The notes beneath the pieces were generated by a model. It searched no databases, was not told the origin of the DNA, and saw only the letters and a program-made list of their open reading frames with translations. Below are positions 8,491 through 16,451 of a stretch of DNA of 31,275 bases, piece after piece; position 1 is the stretch's first letter; each line of letters begins with the position of its first letter. Origin of the DNA: an uncultured Bacteroidales bacterium (lineage in GTDB: Bacteria > Bacteroidota > Bacteroidia > Bacteroidales > UBA3663); the NCBI GenBank assembly GCA_937899265.1, contig CALBPV010000027.1, positions 1 to 31,275 of the forward strand. The letters run 5' to 3'. A program made the position numbers and the translations under genes.

Positions 8491-9163
8491 CGCCATCGCC
8501 TTCGATGCAGACGACACCCTTTGGGACAACCAAAGTGCTTTTGTGGCGGTAGAGCAACGATACACCGAAATACTGGCACCGTGGGGAACCGAAGACGAAG
8601 TGTCCAATGCGCTCTTTGCCGTAGAGACTGCCAACATGCCCAATCTCGGCTTCGGTGCCAAAGCGTTCTCCATCTCGCTGGTCGAAAATGCCGTACGCTT
8701 CTCGAAAGGAGAAATCCCCGCCGCGGCCATTGGCGAAATCACGGAATTGGGCAAAAGCTTGCTGGCTCTGCCTGCCACTCCCCTGCCGGAAGTGGACGAA
8801 ACACTCGCAGCGCTCTCTGCTGCGGGTCTAAGACTCGCCGTCTTCACCAAAGGCGAACTGCTGGACCAGGAGAACAAACTCCGTCGCTCAGGACTGGGGC
8901 ATTATTTCAACCACGTCAAAGTGGTCTCCGACAAAACGTCGCAGGAGGTTCAGACCCTCTGCAACGAGCTTGGCATCGTGCCCGCCGAACTTCTGATGGT
9001 GGGCAATTCGTTCAAAAGCGATGTGATTCCGGCCATTCATGCGGGTGCCTGGGCTGCCCATATCCCCTACCGTCATATATGGAAATTGGAGAGGACGCAG
9101 GAATTTGACAATCCCCGCATCCTCCGGCTCACACACTTCGGTCAGCTGACGGAAATGTTGTAA
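8480..9163 (+). CDS. HAD-superfamily hydrolase
   Basis: This 227-residue cytosolic protein has the haloacid dehalogenase motifs. Motif I is FDADDT with nucleophile D9 and acid D11. Motif II is T123 in FTKGE, motif III is K152 in SDKT, and motif IV is GNSFKSD with D181. The helical cap between residues 15 and 100 fits subfamily I, close to YjjG/phosphoglycolate-phosphatase-like proteins. It is probably a phosphatase for a small phosphorylated metabolite, but the substrate cannot be told. The ATG lies 11 bp inside the 3' end of uvrA. A composite repeat begins directly behind its TAA stop. Confidence 0.85.
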   Translation: MKINAIAFDADDTLWDNQSAFVAVEQRYTEILAPWGTEDEVSNALFAVETANMPNLGFGAKAFSISLVENAVRFSKGEIPAAAIGEITELGKSLLALPATPLPEVDETLAALSAAGLRLAVFTKGELLDQENKLRRSGLGHYFNHVKVVSDKTSQEVQTLCNELGIVPAELLMVGNSFKSDVIPAIHAGAWAAHIPYRHIWKLERTQEFDNPRILRLTHFGQLTEML

Positions 9164-9234
9164 AGCCCCCTCCAGCCTCTCCCCAGCCCTCCCCTAAAGG
9201 GAAGGGGGACGGGGGGGCAAGTTTCAGGGTTCGA
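9164..9234 (+). repeat. Composite hairpin repeat between convergent genes
   Basis: The core (9172-9208) holds CAGCCCTCCCCTAAAGGG and a G-rich right arm. Heptad-like units GGGGGAC (9204-9210), GTTTCAG (9221-9227) and GGTTCGA (9228-9234) follow. The core is identical over about 40 bp to the copy near 12511. It fills the whole 76-bp gap between the HAD stop and the stop of the AraC gene on the other strand. The hairpin might help termination, but no T-run is present. Confidence 0.85.
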
Positions 9235-9239
9235 ACCTG

Positions 9240-10133
9240 TCAGACAATGACTTTGTACTTTTTGTAGTTAGCACGGAAGTCTTTGGGAGAACATCCTTTG
9301 CGGTTCTTGAAGATGCGGTTGAAGTTGGAAAGATTGTTGAATCCGCAGTCGTAACAGATTTCGGATATCGTCATTGACGTGTTAACGAGATTGCGTGCGG
9401 CATGGCCGATACGCATATCGAGAATGTAGTCGGTAACGTTGCGACCTGTGCGCTGCTTGAAGAAGCGGGAGAAAGCCGTAGGAGCCATCTCGACGAGGGC
9501 AGCCAAGTCGTTGAGGCGTATTTCGCGATTATAATTCTGGTTGATGTATTCCTCGATGCGACGCACACGGCGGGAATCGGCCGTGACGGGGCTTTGGGCG
9601 AATGCGGTAGAAGCCAGCAGGTGGTAATGGTCGTTGACGGAGAGTTCGTAGAGAATGGTGAGGAGTTTGATGAAGCGGTAGAAGCCGGACTGCTCGTGGA
9701 GAATGTCCTGCATGAGGCTATACACCTTCATGATGGCCGAAACCTCGAAGGCTATGCCGCTGCGGGCCTGTTCGAGCAATTGACGGACAGGCTGCATCTG
9801 CGACTTCTCCATGAAAGTACCGCTCAGCAAATCGGCCGAGAACTGGATGGTGACCTCATGGATTTTATGGCTCCTGCATTCATACTGTTCCCAAGTGTGT
9901 TCAAGCCCGGGTCCAATGATGGCAAGGTCATAATTGCCGACCTGTTCGATGCTGTCTCCCACCACACGCCGGGCACCCTGACACCCCTCCAGGAAGTTGA
10001 TTTCAACCTCCTGGTGTTTGTGTATGGGGTAGTCGAAGGTTTCCTTCTGGCGATCGACCATATAGAAGGAATCCTGGACCTTGAGCGGGGTTATCTCGGT
10101 GATGATGGGAGAATCTTCTCGGTTGTTCATCAT
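9240..10133 (-). CDS. AraC-family transcriptional regulator of the mannan locus
   Basis: This 297-residue protein has an N-terminal cupin-like sensor domain (about 20-150, with PIHKH and GLEHTW) and a C-terminal double helix-turn-helix AraC domain (about 190-290). HTH1 lies around LNDLAALVEMAPTAFSRFFK and HTH2 around ISEICYDCGFNNLSNFNRIF, followed by the typical G-x-S-P-K-D-F-R. The start at 10133 gives an ATGA overlap with the end of the GH36 gene; ATG 10130 is equally possible. A frame extends to 10166, but that part lies inside GH36. It is the last gene of the mannan operon and probably senses a sugar and activates the locus. That role comes from position only. Many Bacteroides mannan loci use a hybrid two-component sensor instead, and none is seen here. 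Confidence 0.9.
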   Translation of the reverse strand: MMNNREDSPIITEITPLKVQDSFYMVDRQKETFDYPIHKHQEVEINFLEGCQGARRVVGDSIEQVGNYDLAIIGPGLEHTWEQYECRSHKIHEVTIQFSADLLSGTFMEKSQMQPVRQLLEQARSGIAFEVSAIMKVYSLMQDILHEQSGFYRFIKLLTILYELSVNDHYHLLASTAFAQSPVTADSRRVRRIEEYINQNYNREIRLNDLAALVEMAPTAFSRFFKQRTGRNVTDYILDMRIGHAARNLVNTSMTISEICYDCGFNNLSNFNRIFKNRKGCSPKDFRANYKKYKVIV

Positions 10134-12325
10134 TCTTTCTCCAACAAAAGAACACGTGAAGCCCAAGCGATGCGTTTGTGATAATCGACATCGTGGGTAT
10201 AGGGTATTTCGAGGCCGTTGGCCATGAGGTAAGCACCGGTGAAAGACTTGCCTTCGAAGGGAAGGGGGTTGTTGTCGATACGGTTAAGTTCACGCACGGT
10301 ATAGGTGGCATTGGGATCCAAGCCGGCCATGGGGACGCGCGGCAGATGCTCATCCATAAAGGTCTCGAGCTTCCACCAGTAGAAAACGGCTTTATCTCTG
10401 GCATCACTCACATACATGAGCGAAGCGAGACTCTGGTGCTTATAGGGAGAAAGGAGGCGGTAGATATTTCCCATTTGGACAATGGGACGAATCTCCTTGT
10501 ACTGAGCAATGGCTTTGCGACAAAGGTCTTTCTCCTCGTCGGTCATGTTCTTGGGCTGAATTTCCATGCCGAGGCGTCCGGACATAGCCACATCAATGCG
10601 GAACTTGAGAGGAATGACGCGGAAGGTCTGGTGGTTGGGTGCAGCGGAGATATGACTGGCCATGGCGATGGCGGGGAAGAAATAAGAGGTACCCCACTGC
10701 ATGTAGATACGCTGGAGGGCATCGGTGTTGTCGCTCACCCAGAACTCGTCGAACCAAGGCATGACACCCCAGTTGGCACGTCCTCCACCCGAAGCGCAGG
10801 CCTGAATGACGAGGTCGGGATATTTGGCGCGGATGCGGTCGCAAATAGCGGCAAAGCCGCGATGATACTCGATGTAAAGATGGGACTGGAGGTCACGCGT
10901 GAGATACTGAGAGCCATGATTCATAATGCTCATGTTGGCATCCCATTTGACGTAGCGGACATCGGGATTGGCTGTCATGAGTTCGTCGAAGAGACCCACG
11001 ACGAAATCCTGTACTTTGGGATTGGCAAGATCGAGCACGAGTTGTGTGCCGCCACGGCCATAGACGAGATTGCGTTTGTCGGCCTTGACGACCCAGTCGG
11101 GATGAGCCTCGAAGAGTTCAGAAGTGGAGTTGGTCATTTCCGGCTCGTACCAGATGCCGAAGTCTATCCCAATCTCCTTGGCAGCCTTCACGAGGCCGGG
11201 AATGCCGTTGGGCAGTTTACGGCGGTCAACCACCCAGTCACCGAGAGAACAGGTGTCGCGATTGCGGGGATATTTGTCGCCGAACCATCCGTCGTCCATC
11301 ACAAAGAGCTCACCTCCCATATCCTTGATGTCGCGCATCATCTGGTGCATTCCGTCCTCGTTGATGTCGAAATAGACGCCTTCCCACGAATTGAGGAGCA
11401 CCTGACGGGGCTGTTTGCCATGAGCCATTTTGTAGGTACGACCCCAACGGTGAAAGATGCGCGAGACACCGCTCATGCCCTCGGCGCTGTAGGCAAGGGC
11501 CAGAACCGGGGTCACAAACTTCTCGCGGGGAGCGAGACGATACTCGGAATTTTCCTCACAGATGCCTGCGAAGAAACGATGCCAGTCGCTGTCGTCGGTC
11601 TGAACGCGAAGACGATAGTTGCCCGAATAGCAAAGAGCAGCACCGACAGTGCGTCCCGTGAGTTCCTGCGGCTGTCCGTCGAGCGAGAACATGACCTCGG
11701 CATGGGAGGTATGGCTATTGCGTACACCGTCGCGGTTGCGAATCACCTTGAGACCGGGCGTGAGAGGTTCCTCGCACACACGTCCTTCATCGGCCCAAGT
11801 GCCGTGGAGAGATGAGAGCCAGACGTTGCCCCTGCGAAGGGGGAGCGTACCGGACGCAAACATGCGCAGCAGAACGGGTTTCTTCTCCTGGTGGGTCATC
11901 TCGGTCCATGTCTCTATCACATCCACATCGTCGTAGGCACGATAGCAGAGATCGAGTTGGAAGGGGAAGACGGGGTCTTCCGTATGGACTATGGTGAGGA
12001 TGCCGTTGGGTTCTGCCTTCTCTTCGACACTGCGCACCTTCAGGTCGAGTGTCATGTTGCCGTCGGCGTGGGTGACGGCTATTGCCGCCTCGCTGGGGGT
12101 GTCGAGCCCATAGGTGGGATAGGCAGCCACTTCGGCGGGACGGGTGTCAAGAAGAGTTGCTATGTCGCTGCTCTTGAGGTGAGCACCATAATAGACATAA
12201 CGGGGAAAATCACCCACATCGGCTCGAAGGAGAAGGGTCGTAGAGGGCGTTGAGATTTCGTGAACATCTGCAAGGGCAGCCGAGGCCAGCAAGAAAGCTG
12301 ACAGAAAAACAGCAAAAGATTTCAT
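10130..12325 (-). CDS. GH36 alpha-galactosidase, secreted
   Basis: This 731-residue protein has a signal peptide (about 1-19, ending SAALA) followed by an N-terminal beta-supersandwich and a (beta/alpha)8 barrel. The nucleophile is D462 in KWDANMS and the acid/base is D532 in WVSDNTD; DDGWFGD (344-350) and CASGGGR (510-516) are further family signatures. GH36 removes alpha-1,6-galactose side chains, here probably from galactomannan oligosaccharides in the periplasm. KWDANMS differs slightly from the commoner KWDMNR. The stop overlaps the AraC start. A 273-bp repeat region separates the gene from the epimerase upstream, so it may have its own promoter, although no TAnnTTTG box is visible in front of it. 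Confidence 0.92.
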   Translation of the reverse strand: MKSFAVFLSAFLLASAALADVHEISTPSTTLLLRADVGDFPRYVYYGAHLKSSDIATLLDTRPAEVAAYPTYGLDTPSEAAIAVTHADGNMTLDLKVRSVEEKAEPNGILTIVHTEDPVFPFQLDLCYRAYDDVDVIETWTEMTHQEKKPVLLRMFASGTLPLRRGNVWLSSLHGTWADEGRVCEEPLTPGLKVIRNRDGVRNSHTSHAEVMFSLDGQPQELTGRTVGAALCYSGNYRLRVQTDDSDWHRFFAGICEENSEYRLAPREKFVTPVLALAYSAEGMSGVSRIFHRWGRTYKMAHGKQPRQVLLNSWEGVYFDINEDGMHQMMRDIKDMGGELFVMDDGWFGDKYPRNRDTCSLGDWVVDRRKLPNGIPGLVKAAKEIGIDFGIWYEPEMTNSTSELFEAHPDWVVKADKRNLVYGRGGTQLVLDLANPKVQDFVVGLFDELMTANPDVRYVKWDANMSIMNHGSQYLTRDLQSHLYIEYHRGFAAICDRIRAKYPDLVIQACASGGGRANWGVMPWFDEFWVSDNTDALQRIYMQWGTSYFFPAIAMASHISAAPNHQTFRVIPLKFRIDVAMSGRLGMEIQPKNMTDEEKDLCRKAIAQYKEIRPIVQMGNIYRLLSPYKHQSLASLMYVSDARDKAVFYWWKLETFMDEHLPRVPMAGLDPNATYTVRELNRIDNNPLPFEGKSFTGAYLMANGLEIPYTHDVDYHKRIAWASRVLLLEKE

Positions 12326-12352
12326 ATCTGAGGGATTTACTGATTAAAAATA

Positions 12353-12464
12353 GTTTCAAGTTTCAAGTTTCAGGTTTCAAGTTCCGGGTTTCAAGTTCCG
12401 GGTTTCAAGTTCCAGGTTTCAAGTTTCAAGTTCCAAGTTCCAGGTTTCAAGTTCCAGGTTTCAA
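12353..12464 (+). repeat. Sixteen exact 7-bp units (GTTTCAA/GTTCCRG)
   Basis: From 12353 the sequence runs in perfect 7-bp register for 16 units. The units are GTTTCAA, GTTTCAG, GTTCCGG, GTTCCAG and GTTCCAA, often alternating so that a 14-bp period appears. No unit is shifted by insertion or deletion. The array starts 27 bp upstream of the GH36 ATG (minus strand), so it may lie in that gene's leader. Confidence 0.92.
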
Positions 12465-12496
12465 GTTATCATTAACGGGACGAAAACGGAGACAGC

Positions 12497-12585
12497 CTCT
12501 CCTCGGCTCTCCAGCCTCTCCCCAGCCCTCCCCTAAAGGGAAGGGGGACGGGGGACGGGGGGCAGGATTCAGGATTCAGGTTTCA
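12497..12585 (+). repeat. Composite hairpin repeat with 7-bp tail
   Basis: The core 12511-12547 is the same as at 9172-9208. It is followed by 7-bp units GGGGGAC (12543, 12550), GGGGGGC (12557), GGATTCA (12565, 12572) and GGTTTCA (12579). It ends about 13 bp from the stop of the epimerase gene on the minus strand. Together with the array at 12353 it fills most of the gap between the epimerase and GH36. Confidence 0.88.
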
Positions 12586-12598
12586 AGTTTGACGGAAA

Positions 12599-13810
12599 TC
12601 AACGGGAGGAATCCTCTCCAAGGCGTTCATACAACTCAAGACACATACGTGAATTGTGGTAGGGACACTTCCAGAAACCTGCTTTGTCATCGACCGTGTT
12701 GAGCGTGCCGTCGGGATGTCGGCTCCAGTGCCACTCGCCGTTCTCGGAATCAATGATATTCAGCTTGATGTAGTCCCAACAACGGAGTGCCTTGTCGAGG
12801 GCATCTTCGTTGCCGAAATGCTGCCACACATTGAACCAGCCTACCACGTTCTCGGCCTGAACCCACCAATGGAGATCGTCATCGACATGGCCTGTGTCGA
12901 GATTGGCTTCGTGAATCATCGAGCCATCGGGACGCAGACCTTTCTCGCTGGCCCGGGCCACTTCGAGTACAACGGGTTCCACCTTGGCCAATACAGCAGG
13001 GTCGCCGAGAACGAGGGCGGCCTCATGAATGAGCCAGGAACACTCTATGTCGTGCCCATAGCTTTCGAGGCGACCGGCCCCGCGCGTCCAATCCATCTCG
13101 AAGAAAAGGTCGAGGTGGTGGGTCTCCGGATTGAGAATTCGATCGGTGAAGATACCGATGATGTTCCACAATGCCTTTTCCAACCGCTTGTCTTTCCAAA
13201 CACGGTAGAGATTGGCGTATGGCTCGATGATGTGCAGATGGGTGTTCTGACTCTTGGGATAGTTGGCATCGAGGTCGGACAGACGCATATCGGCAATGGG
13301 ATGCCAGTCGCGCGTCATGGCTTCGATATAACCGTTATGCTCATGGTCGAGGGCATGCGTCTCGATACATTCGAAGAGACGGACAGCCTGATCGAGGGCC
13401 TCCCTGTCGCCTGTGGCACGGGCGTACTCCGAGAGTCCGTAGATGGCAAATCCGATGGCGTAGAACTGTTTCTTGGTATCTTTGGGACGGCCCTCGCAGT
13501 CGAGACTCCAATAGACGCCTCCGTACTCGGAATCAATGAAACGGGCTACAAAATAATCTTTTGCCCGCGTGGCCATCGTGAGATACTCGGGACAGCGGAG
13601 CACCCTGTATGCAGCAGAGAAAGCCCAAAGGATGCGGGCATTGAGAATGGCGCCCTTGTCGGCTTCGGGATGAAGCTGTTCACGGGCATCGATTTGACCA
13701 TAGAATCCACCCCGTGGATCCACCATCCGGGTGCTCCAAAAGGGAAGGATATTCTTCTGAAGTTCGTCAATGACCTCGCGACGCAGGGTCTGTAACTTGT
13801 CACTCATCAT
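12599..13810 (-). CDS. Cellobiose 2-epimerase (AGE family), acts on mannobiose
   Basis: This 403-residue protein has no signal peptide and is cytosolic, with the alpha/alpha-barrel pattern of N-acylglucosamine/cellobiose 2-epimerases. Residues expected at the active site are present: R59 in NARILW, a His in NTHLHI (191/193), H253 and E256 in YGHDIECSW, E320 in VQAENVVGW, and H385 in CPYHNSRM. In the known B. fragilis and Ruminococcus albus pathway this enzyme converts beta-1,4-mannobiose to 4-O-beta-mannosyl-glucose, the substrate of GH130. The placement beside the GH130 and transporter genes supports that use. The start forms a TAATG overlap with the transporter stop; ATG 13807 is an alternative. 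Confidence 0.92.
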   Translation of the reverse strand: MMSDKLQTLRREVIDELQKNILPFWSTRMVDPRGGFYGQIDAREQLHPEADKGAILNARILWAFSAAYRVLRCPEYLTMATRAKDYFVARFIDSEYGGVYWSLDCEGRPKDTKKQFYAIGFAIYGLSEYARATGDREALDQAVRLFECIETHALDHEHNGYIEAMTRDWHPIADMRLSDLDANYPKSQNTHLHIIEPYANLYRVWKDKRLEKALWNIIGIFTDRILNPETHHLDLFFEMDWTRGAGRLESYGHDIECSWLIHEAALVLGDPAVLAKVEPVVLEVARASEKGLRPDGSMIHEANLDTGHVDDDLHWWVQAENVVGWFNVWQHFGNEDALDKALRCWDYIKLNIIDSENGEWHWSRHPDGTLNTVDDKAGFWKCPYHNSRMCLELYERLGEDSSR

Positions 13811-15198
13811 TATTTCTTAATAGGATAGAAAACAGAAAGCAGAATAATGAAGCCGGCAATGAGAGCGGGGAAGATTGAGAAGATGAGCCAAATCATATTA
13901 CGCACAGACTCCATGTCTGTAATGGTGACAATGGTTTTGCCCAATTCGTCGGTACCCGAAGTGAAACCGGCGTAACCGAGGAGAAGAGCCACGAGCGAGC
14001 CGCTGATGGCAGTACCGAATTTCTGGGCCATCGTACCCGACGAGAAAATGAGGCCGGTGGAAGATACTCCGTTCTTTTCGGTAGCATAGTCGGCCACATC
14101 GGCATACATCGACCAAAGCAGAGGCGAATAAAGACCAATGCCGATGCTGGTGAGAATAACGACGGTTATCATCACCCAAATATAGCTGGCAGACATGGGT
14201 ACGAAATAGAAGGCCAACGAGAAAATCAGACAGACGACAGCTGCCCAAATGAATGCCATACGCTTGGATCCCACCTTGCGTGTGAACCAAGGCGAAACGC
14301 CTCCGAAAATCATACAGGTGGCTTCACCGAAGGTCATGAACACAGTGTAGTTGATAATAAGGGTGAAGAGAGAATTCGTGACCGTAACGTCGCCGCCGAG
14401 GCAATAGGTGAACATATAGGCAGCCACAGCGTATCGGAATCCGTTGAAAAAGTTGGTACAGATACCGATGAGAGTGAGATAAACCCAAGGACGGTTGCGG
14501 AAAAGGTCGGCGAACTGTTTGAACGAGAATTTCTCGGCGCGCACAGGTTTGATTCTCTCCTTGGTGAGCAGACCGCAAGCCAGCGTGCCGACGGCAGCGA
14601 TGATGCCGAAGACGACACCGATGCAGGCATATTGGTGCTGCTGTGCTTCGATGGTATATTCATTGCTGCCGGGCATCTTCTCTCCTCCGATGAATTCCAG
14701 AATATAGGGGAAGGACAGCAGGGTGACGAAGCCCATGGCATAGGCTCCCACCATACGGAAGGACGAGAATTGGTTTTTCTCGTTGTCATCATTCGTCATT
14801 ACGCCGAGCAGGGAGCCGTAAGGCACATTCACTGCGGTATAGACGGCCATCATGAGAAGATAGAACGTGTAGGCCCAAATGCGTTTGCCCACGGGACCCA
14901 AGTCGGGAGTATAGAGCAGCAGGGCGAAAATGAGGCCCAGCGGAATGGCACCGATGATGAGCCAAGGGCGATAGGTGCCCCAACGGGATTGTGTGCGGTC
15001 GGCCAAAGAACCCATCAGCGGGTCGGTGACGACATCGAACATACGGGCAATGAGCATGAGCAGTGCGGTGTCGGCAACAGTGAGACCGAAGATACTGGTG
15101 AAGAACACGGGAAAGGCGATGGACATTATCTTCCATGTGATGCCGCCTGCAGCAGCATCACCGAGGGCGTAGCCTATTTTTTCTTTGAGTGAAGCCAT
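13810..15198 (-). CDS. GPH-family sugar:cation symporter (MFS)
   Basis: This 462-residue integral inner-membrane protein has about 12 predicted hydrophobic segments. The MelB-type motif RMFDVVTDPLMGSLADR followed by SRWGTYRPW is near the N-terminus, as in the glycoside-pentoside-hexuronide family. It probably imports mannobiose or short manno-oligosaccharides from periplasm to cytosol with a cation. The start MASLKEKIGYALGD at 15198 resembles that of relatives; ATG 15207 adds three residues. It lies behind a perfect stem-loop that separates it from GH130 and overlaps the epimerase start by 1 bp, so the two are co-translated. The order GH130, transporter, epimerase is the same as in B. fragilis. 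Confidence 0.92.
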   Translation of the reverse strand: MASLKEKIGYALGDAAAGGITWKIMSIAFPVFFTSIFGLTVADTALLMLIARMFDVVTDPLMGSLADRTQSRWGTYRPWLIIGAIPLGLIFALLLYTPDLGPVGKRIWAYTFYLLMMAVYTAVNVPYGSLLGVMTNDDNEKNQFSSFRMVGAYAMGFVTLLSFPYILEFIGGEKMPGSNEYTIEAQQHQYACIGVVFGIIAAVGTLACGLLTKERIKPVRAEKFSFKQFADLFRNRPWVYLTLIGICTNFFNGFRYAVAAYMFTYCLGGDVTVTNSLFTLIINYTVFMTFGEATCMIFGGVSPWFTRKVGSKRMAFIWAAVVCLIFSLAFYFVPMSASYIWVMITVVILTSIGIGLYSPLLWSMYADVADYATEKNGVSSTGLIFSSGTMAQKFGTAISGSLVALLLGYAGFTSGTDELGKTIVTITDMESVRNMIWLIFSIFPALIAGFIILLSVFYPIKK

Positions 15199-15225
15199 GA
15201 TGGACAAAGTGTTTATGGGGGAAAG

Positions 15226-15255
15226 TTCACCCCTTGGAAACGGGCAAGGGGTGAA
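15226..15255 (-). other. Perfect intercistronic stem-loop between GH130 and transporter
   Basis: TTCACCCCTTG (15226-15236) and CAAGGGGTGAA (15245-15255) form a perfect 11-bp stem with an 8-nt loop. It lies 4 bp behind the GH130 stop. Neither strand has a clean T-run after it, so mRNA processing or stabilisation is as likely as partial termination. Confidence 0.75.
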
Positions 15256-15259
15256 GTTC

Positions 15260-16426
15260 TTATTTCAGGAATGCGAGGTTACTGTCGATAAGGGCATTAC
15301 GGGTGCGCACAGATGCGGCCGTCGTAAGTTCATCGACGGGAGTGTGAAGACAGTAATCGACCAGCCGATCGACTGTCGAAGTGGCCACATGCATGCGGGT
15401 GTCGGAGCTGGCGTAATAGATGAATACCTTGCCGTCTTCGTCGCAAATCCAGCCGTTGGCAAAGAGGACATTCATCACATCTCCGATGTACTCCTCCCCT
15501 ACGGGTGCCATGAAGTAACCGCCGGGCGTAGCAATCGCCTTCCAAGGCTCTTCGAGCGATGTCATATACATATAGAGCACGTAGCGCAGACCGGACGCAC
15601 AGGCACGAACTCCGTGAGCAAGGTGGAGCCAGCCTTTCGGGGTTTTGATGGGATGAGGACCCTCGCCGTTCTTGACTTCTTTGATGGTGTGGTAATAGCG
15701 AGGCTCGATAATGAGTTCCTCCTTCACCTCGGCATGGGTAATGTCATCGACCAAGGCCCAGCCGATGCCGCCGCCGGAACCCGTGTCTATAAAACCGTCC
15801 TGCGGGCGGGTATAGAGAGCGTACTTGCCGTCCACAAATTCGGGATGAAGCACTACGTTGCGCTGCTGGGAGCGCGTCTTAAGGTCGGGCAGACGATCCC
15901 AATGCTCCAAATCCTTGGTCCGAGCGATGCCGCATGTGGCAGTGGCAGCCGAGAGATCTTCGGGATGGGCGGGGTCGTGACGTTCGACACAGAAGAGGCC
16001 GTAAATCCAGCCATCCTCGTGCTGAGTGAGTCGCATGTCGTAGATATTGGTGCCGGGATCTTCCGTTTCGGGCATCGTAATGGGATGATTGCGGAAGACG
16101 AAATGGTCGATGCCGTTGGGCGACTCGGCCACTGCAAAGAAACTCTTGCGATCGTAACCTTCCACGCGGACTACAAGGCAGTACTTGCCCTGCCACTTGA
16201 TGGCACCCGAATTGAGGGTGGCATTCACACCGAGACGCTCCTCAAAGAAAGGATTGGTGGCGGGATTGAAATCATATCTCCAAATGAGCGGTGCCATGTC
16301 GGCGGTCACAACAGGATTCTCGTAGCGGCAGAATATGCCATTGCCCTCAATGGGACGGTTAGGCCGGTTGATGAGCGCCTCATAGCGCTCTGTAACGAGT
16401 TTTTTACGTTCTTCGAAAGACATCAT
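15260..16426 (-). CDS. GH130 4-O-beta-mannosyl-glucose phosphorylase
   Basis: This 388-residue cytosolic protein has the 5-bladed beta-propeller pattern of GH130 subfamily 1. D130 in IYDMRLT is the expected proton donor. Long conserved segments include VRVEGYDRKSFFAVAESPNG, SQQRNVVLHPEF, YTRPQDGFIDTGSGGG and YHTIKEVKNGEGPHPIKT, all nearly as remembered for the B. fragilis enzyme. It phosphorolyses beta-1,4-mannosyl-glucose to mannose 1-phosphate and glucose (EC 2.4.1.281). The start MMSFEERKK at 16426 (or 16423) lies 25 bp behind the GH26 stop. A longer frame reaching 16549 would run 98 bp into the GH26 gene and is not expected. Length fits the roughly 390-residue family. Confidence 0.95.
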   Translation of the reverse strand: MMSFEERKKLVTERYEALINRPNRPIEGNGIFCRYENPVVTADMAPLIWRYDFNPATNPFFEERLGVNATLNSGAIKWQGKYCLVVRVEGYDRKSFFAVAESPNGIDHFVFRNHPITMPETEDPGTNIYDMRLTQHEDGWIYGLFCVERHDPAHPEDLSAATATCGIARTKDLEHWDRLPDLKTRSQQRNVVLHPEFVDGKYALYTRPQDGFIDTGSGGGIGWALVDDITHAEVKEELIIEPRYYHTIKEVKNGEGPHPIKTPKGWLHLAHGVRACASGLRYVLYMYMTSLEEPWKAIATPGGYFMAPVGEEYIGDVMNVLFANGWICDEDGKVFIYYASSDTRMHVATSTVDRLVDYCLHTPVDELTTAASVRTRNALIDSNLAFLK

Positions 16427-16451
16427 GATTATATTCTTTTTGGATGATTCC

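Noticed and set aside
9172..9208. Bidirectional terminator between HAD and AraC genes
   Set aside because: A hairpin is possible but neither strand has a T-run; it is listed as a repeat only.
9221..9239. GGTTCGAACC resembling a tRNA T-arm
   Set aside because: There is no acceptor stem, anticodon arm or proper 5-bp T-stem around it; it is part of the heptad tail of a repeat.
10178..11815. Long open frame on the + strand opposite GH36
   Set aside because: It is antisense to a gene with intact catalytic motifs and has no signal, motif or promoter; codon bias of GH36 explains the opening.
12353..12464. CRISPR-like array
   Set aside because: Units are only 7 bp and contiguous, without spacers; no cas genes are near. 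The same holds for 31012-31275.
12250..12702. Frame on the + strand translating the heptads as repeated FKFQV/FQVPG
   Set aside because: It is made of the repeat array plus antisense gene ends; no start signal or family resemblance.
15185..16447. Long open frame on the + strand opposite GH130
   Set aside because: It mirrors the GH130 coding sequence and shows no recognisable protein features. The same applies to + strand frames at 12656-13795 and 25100-26443.
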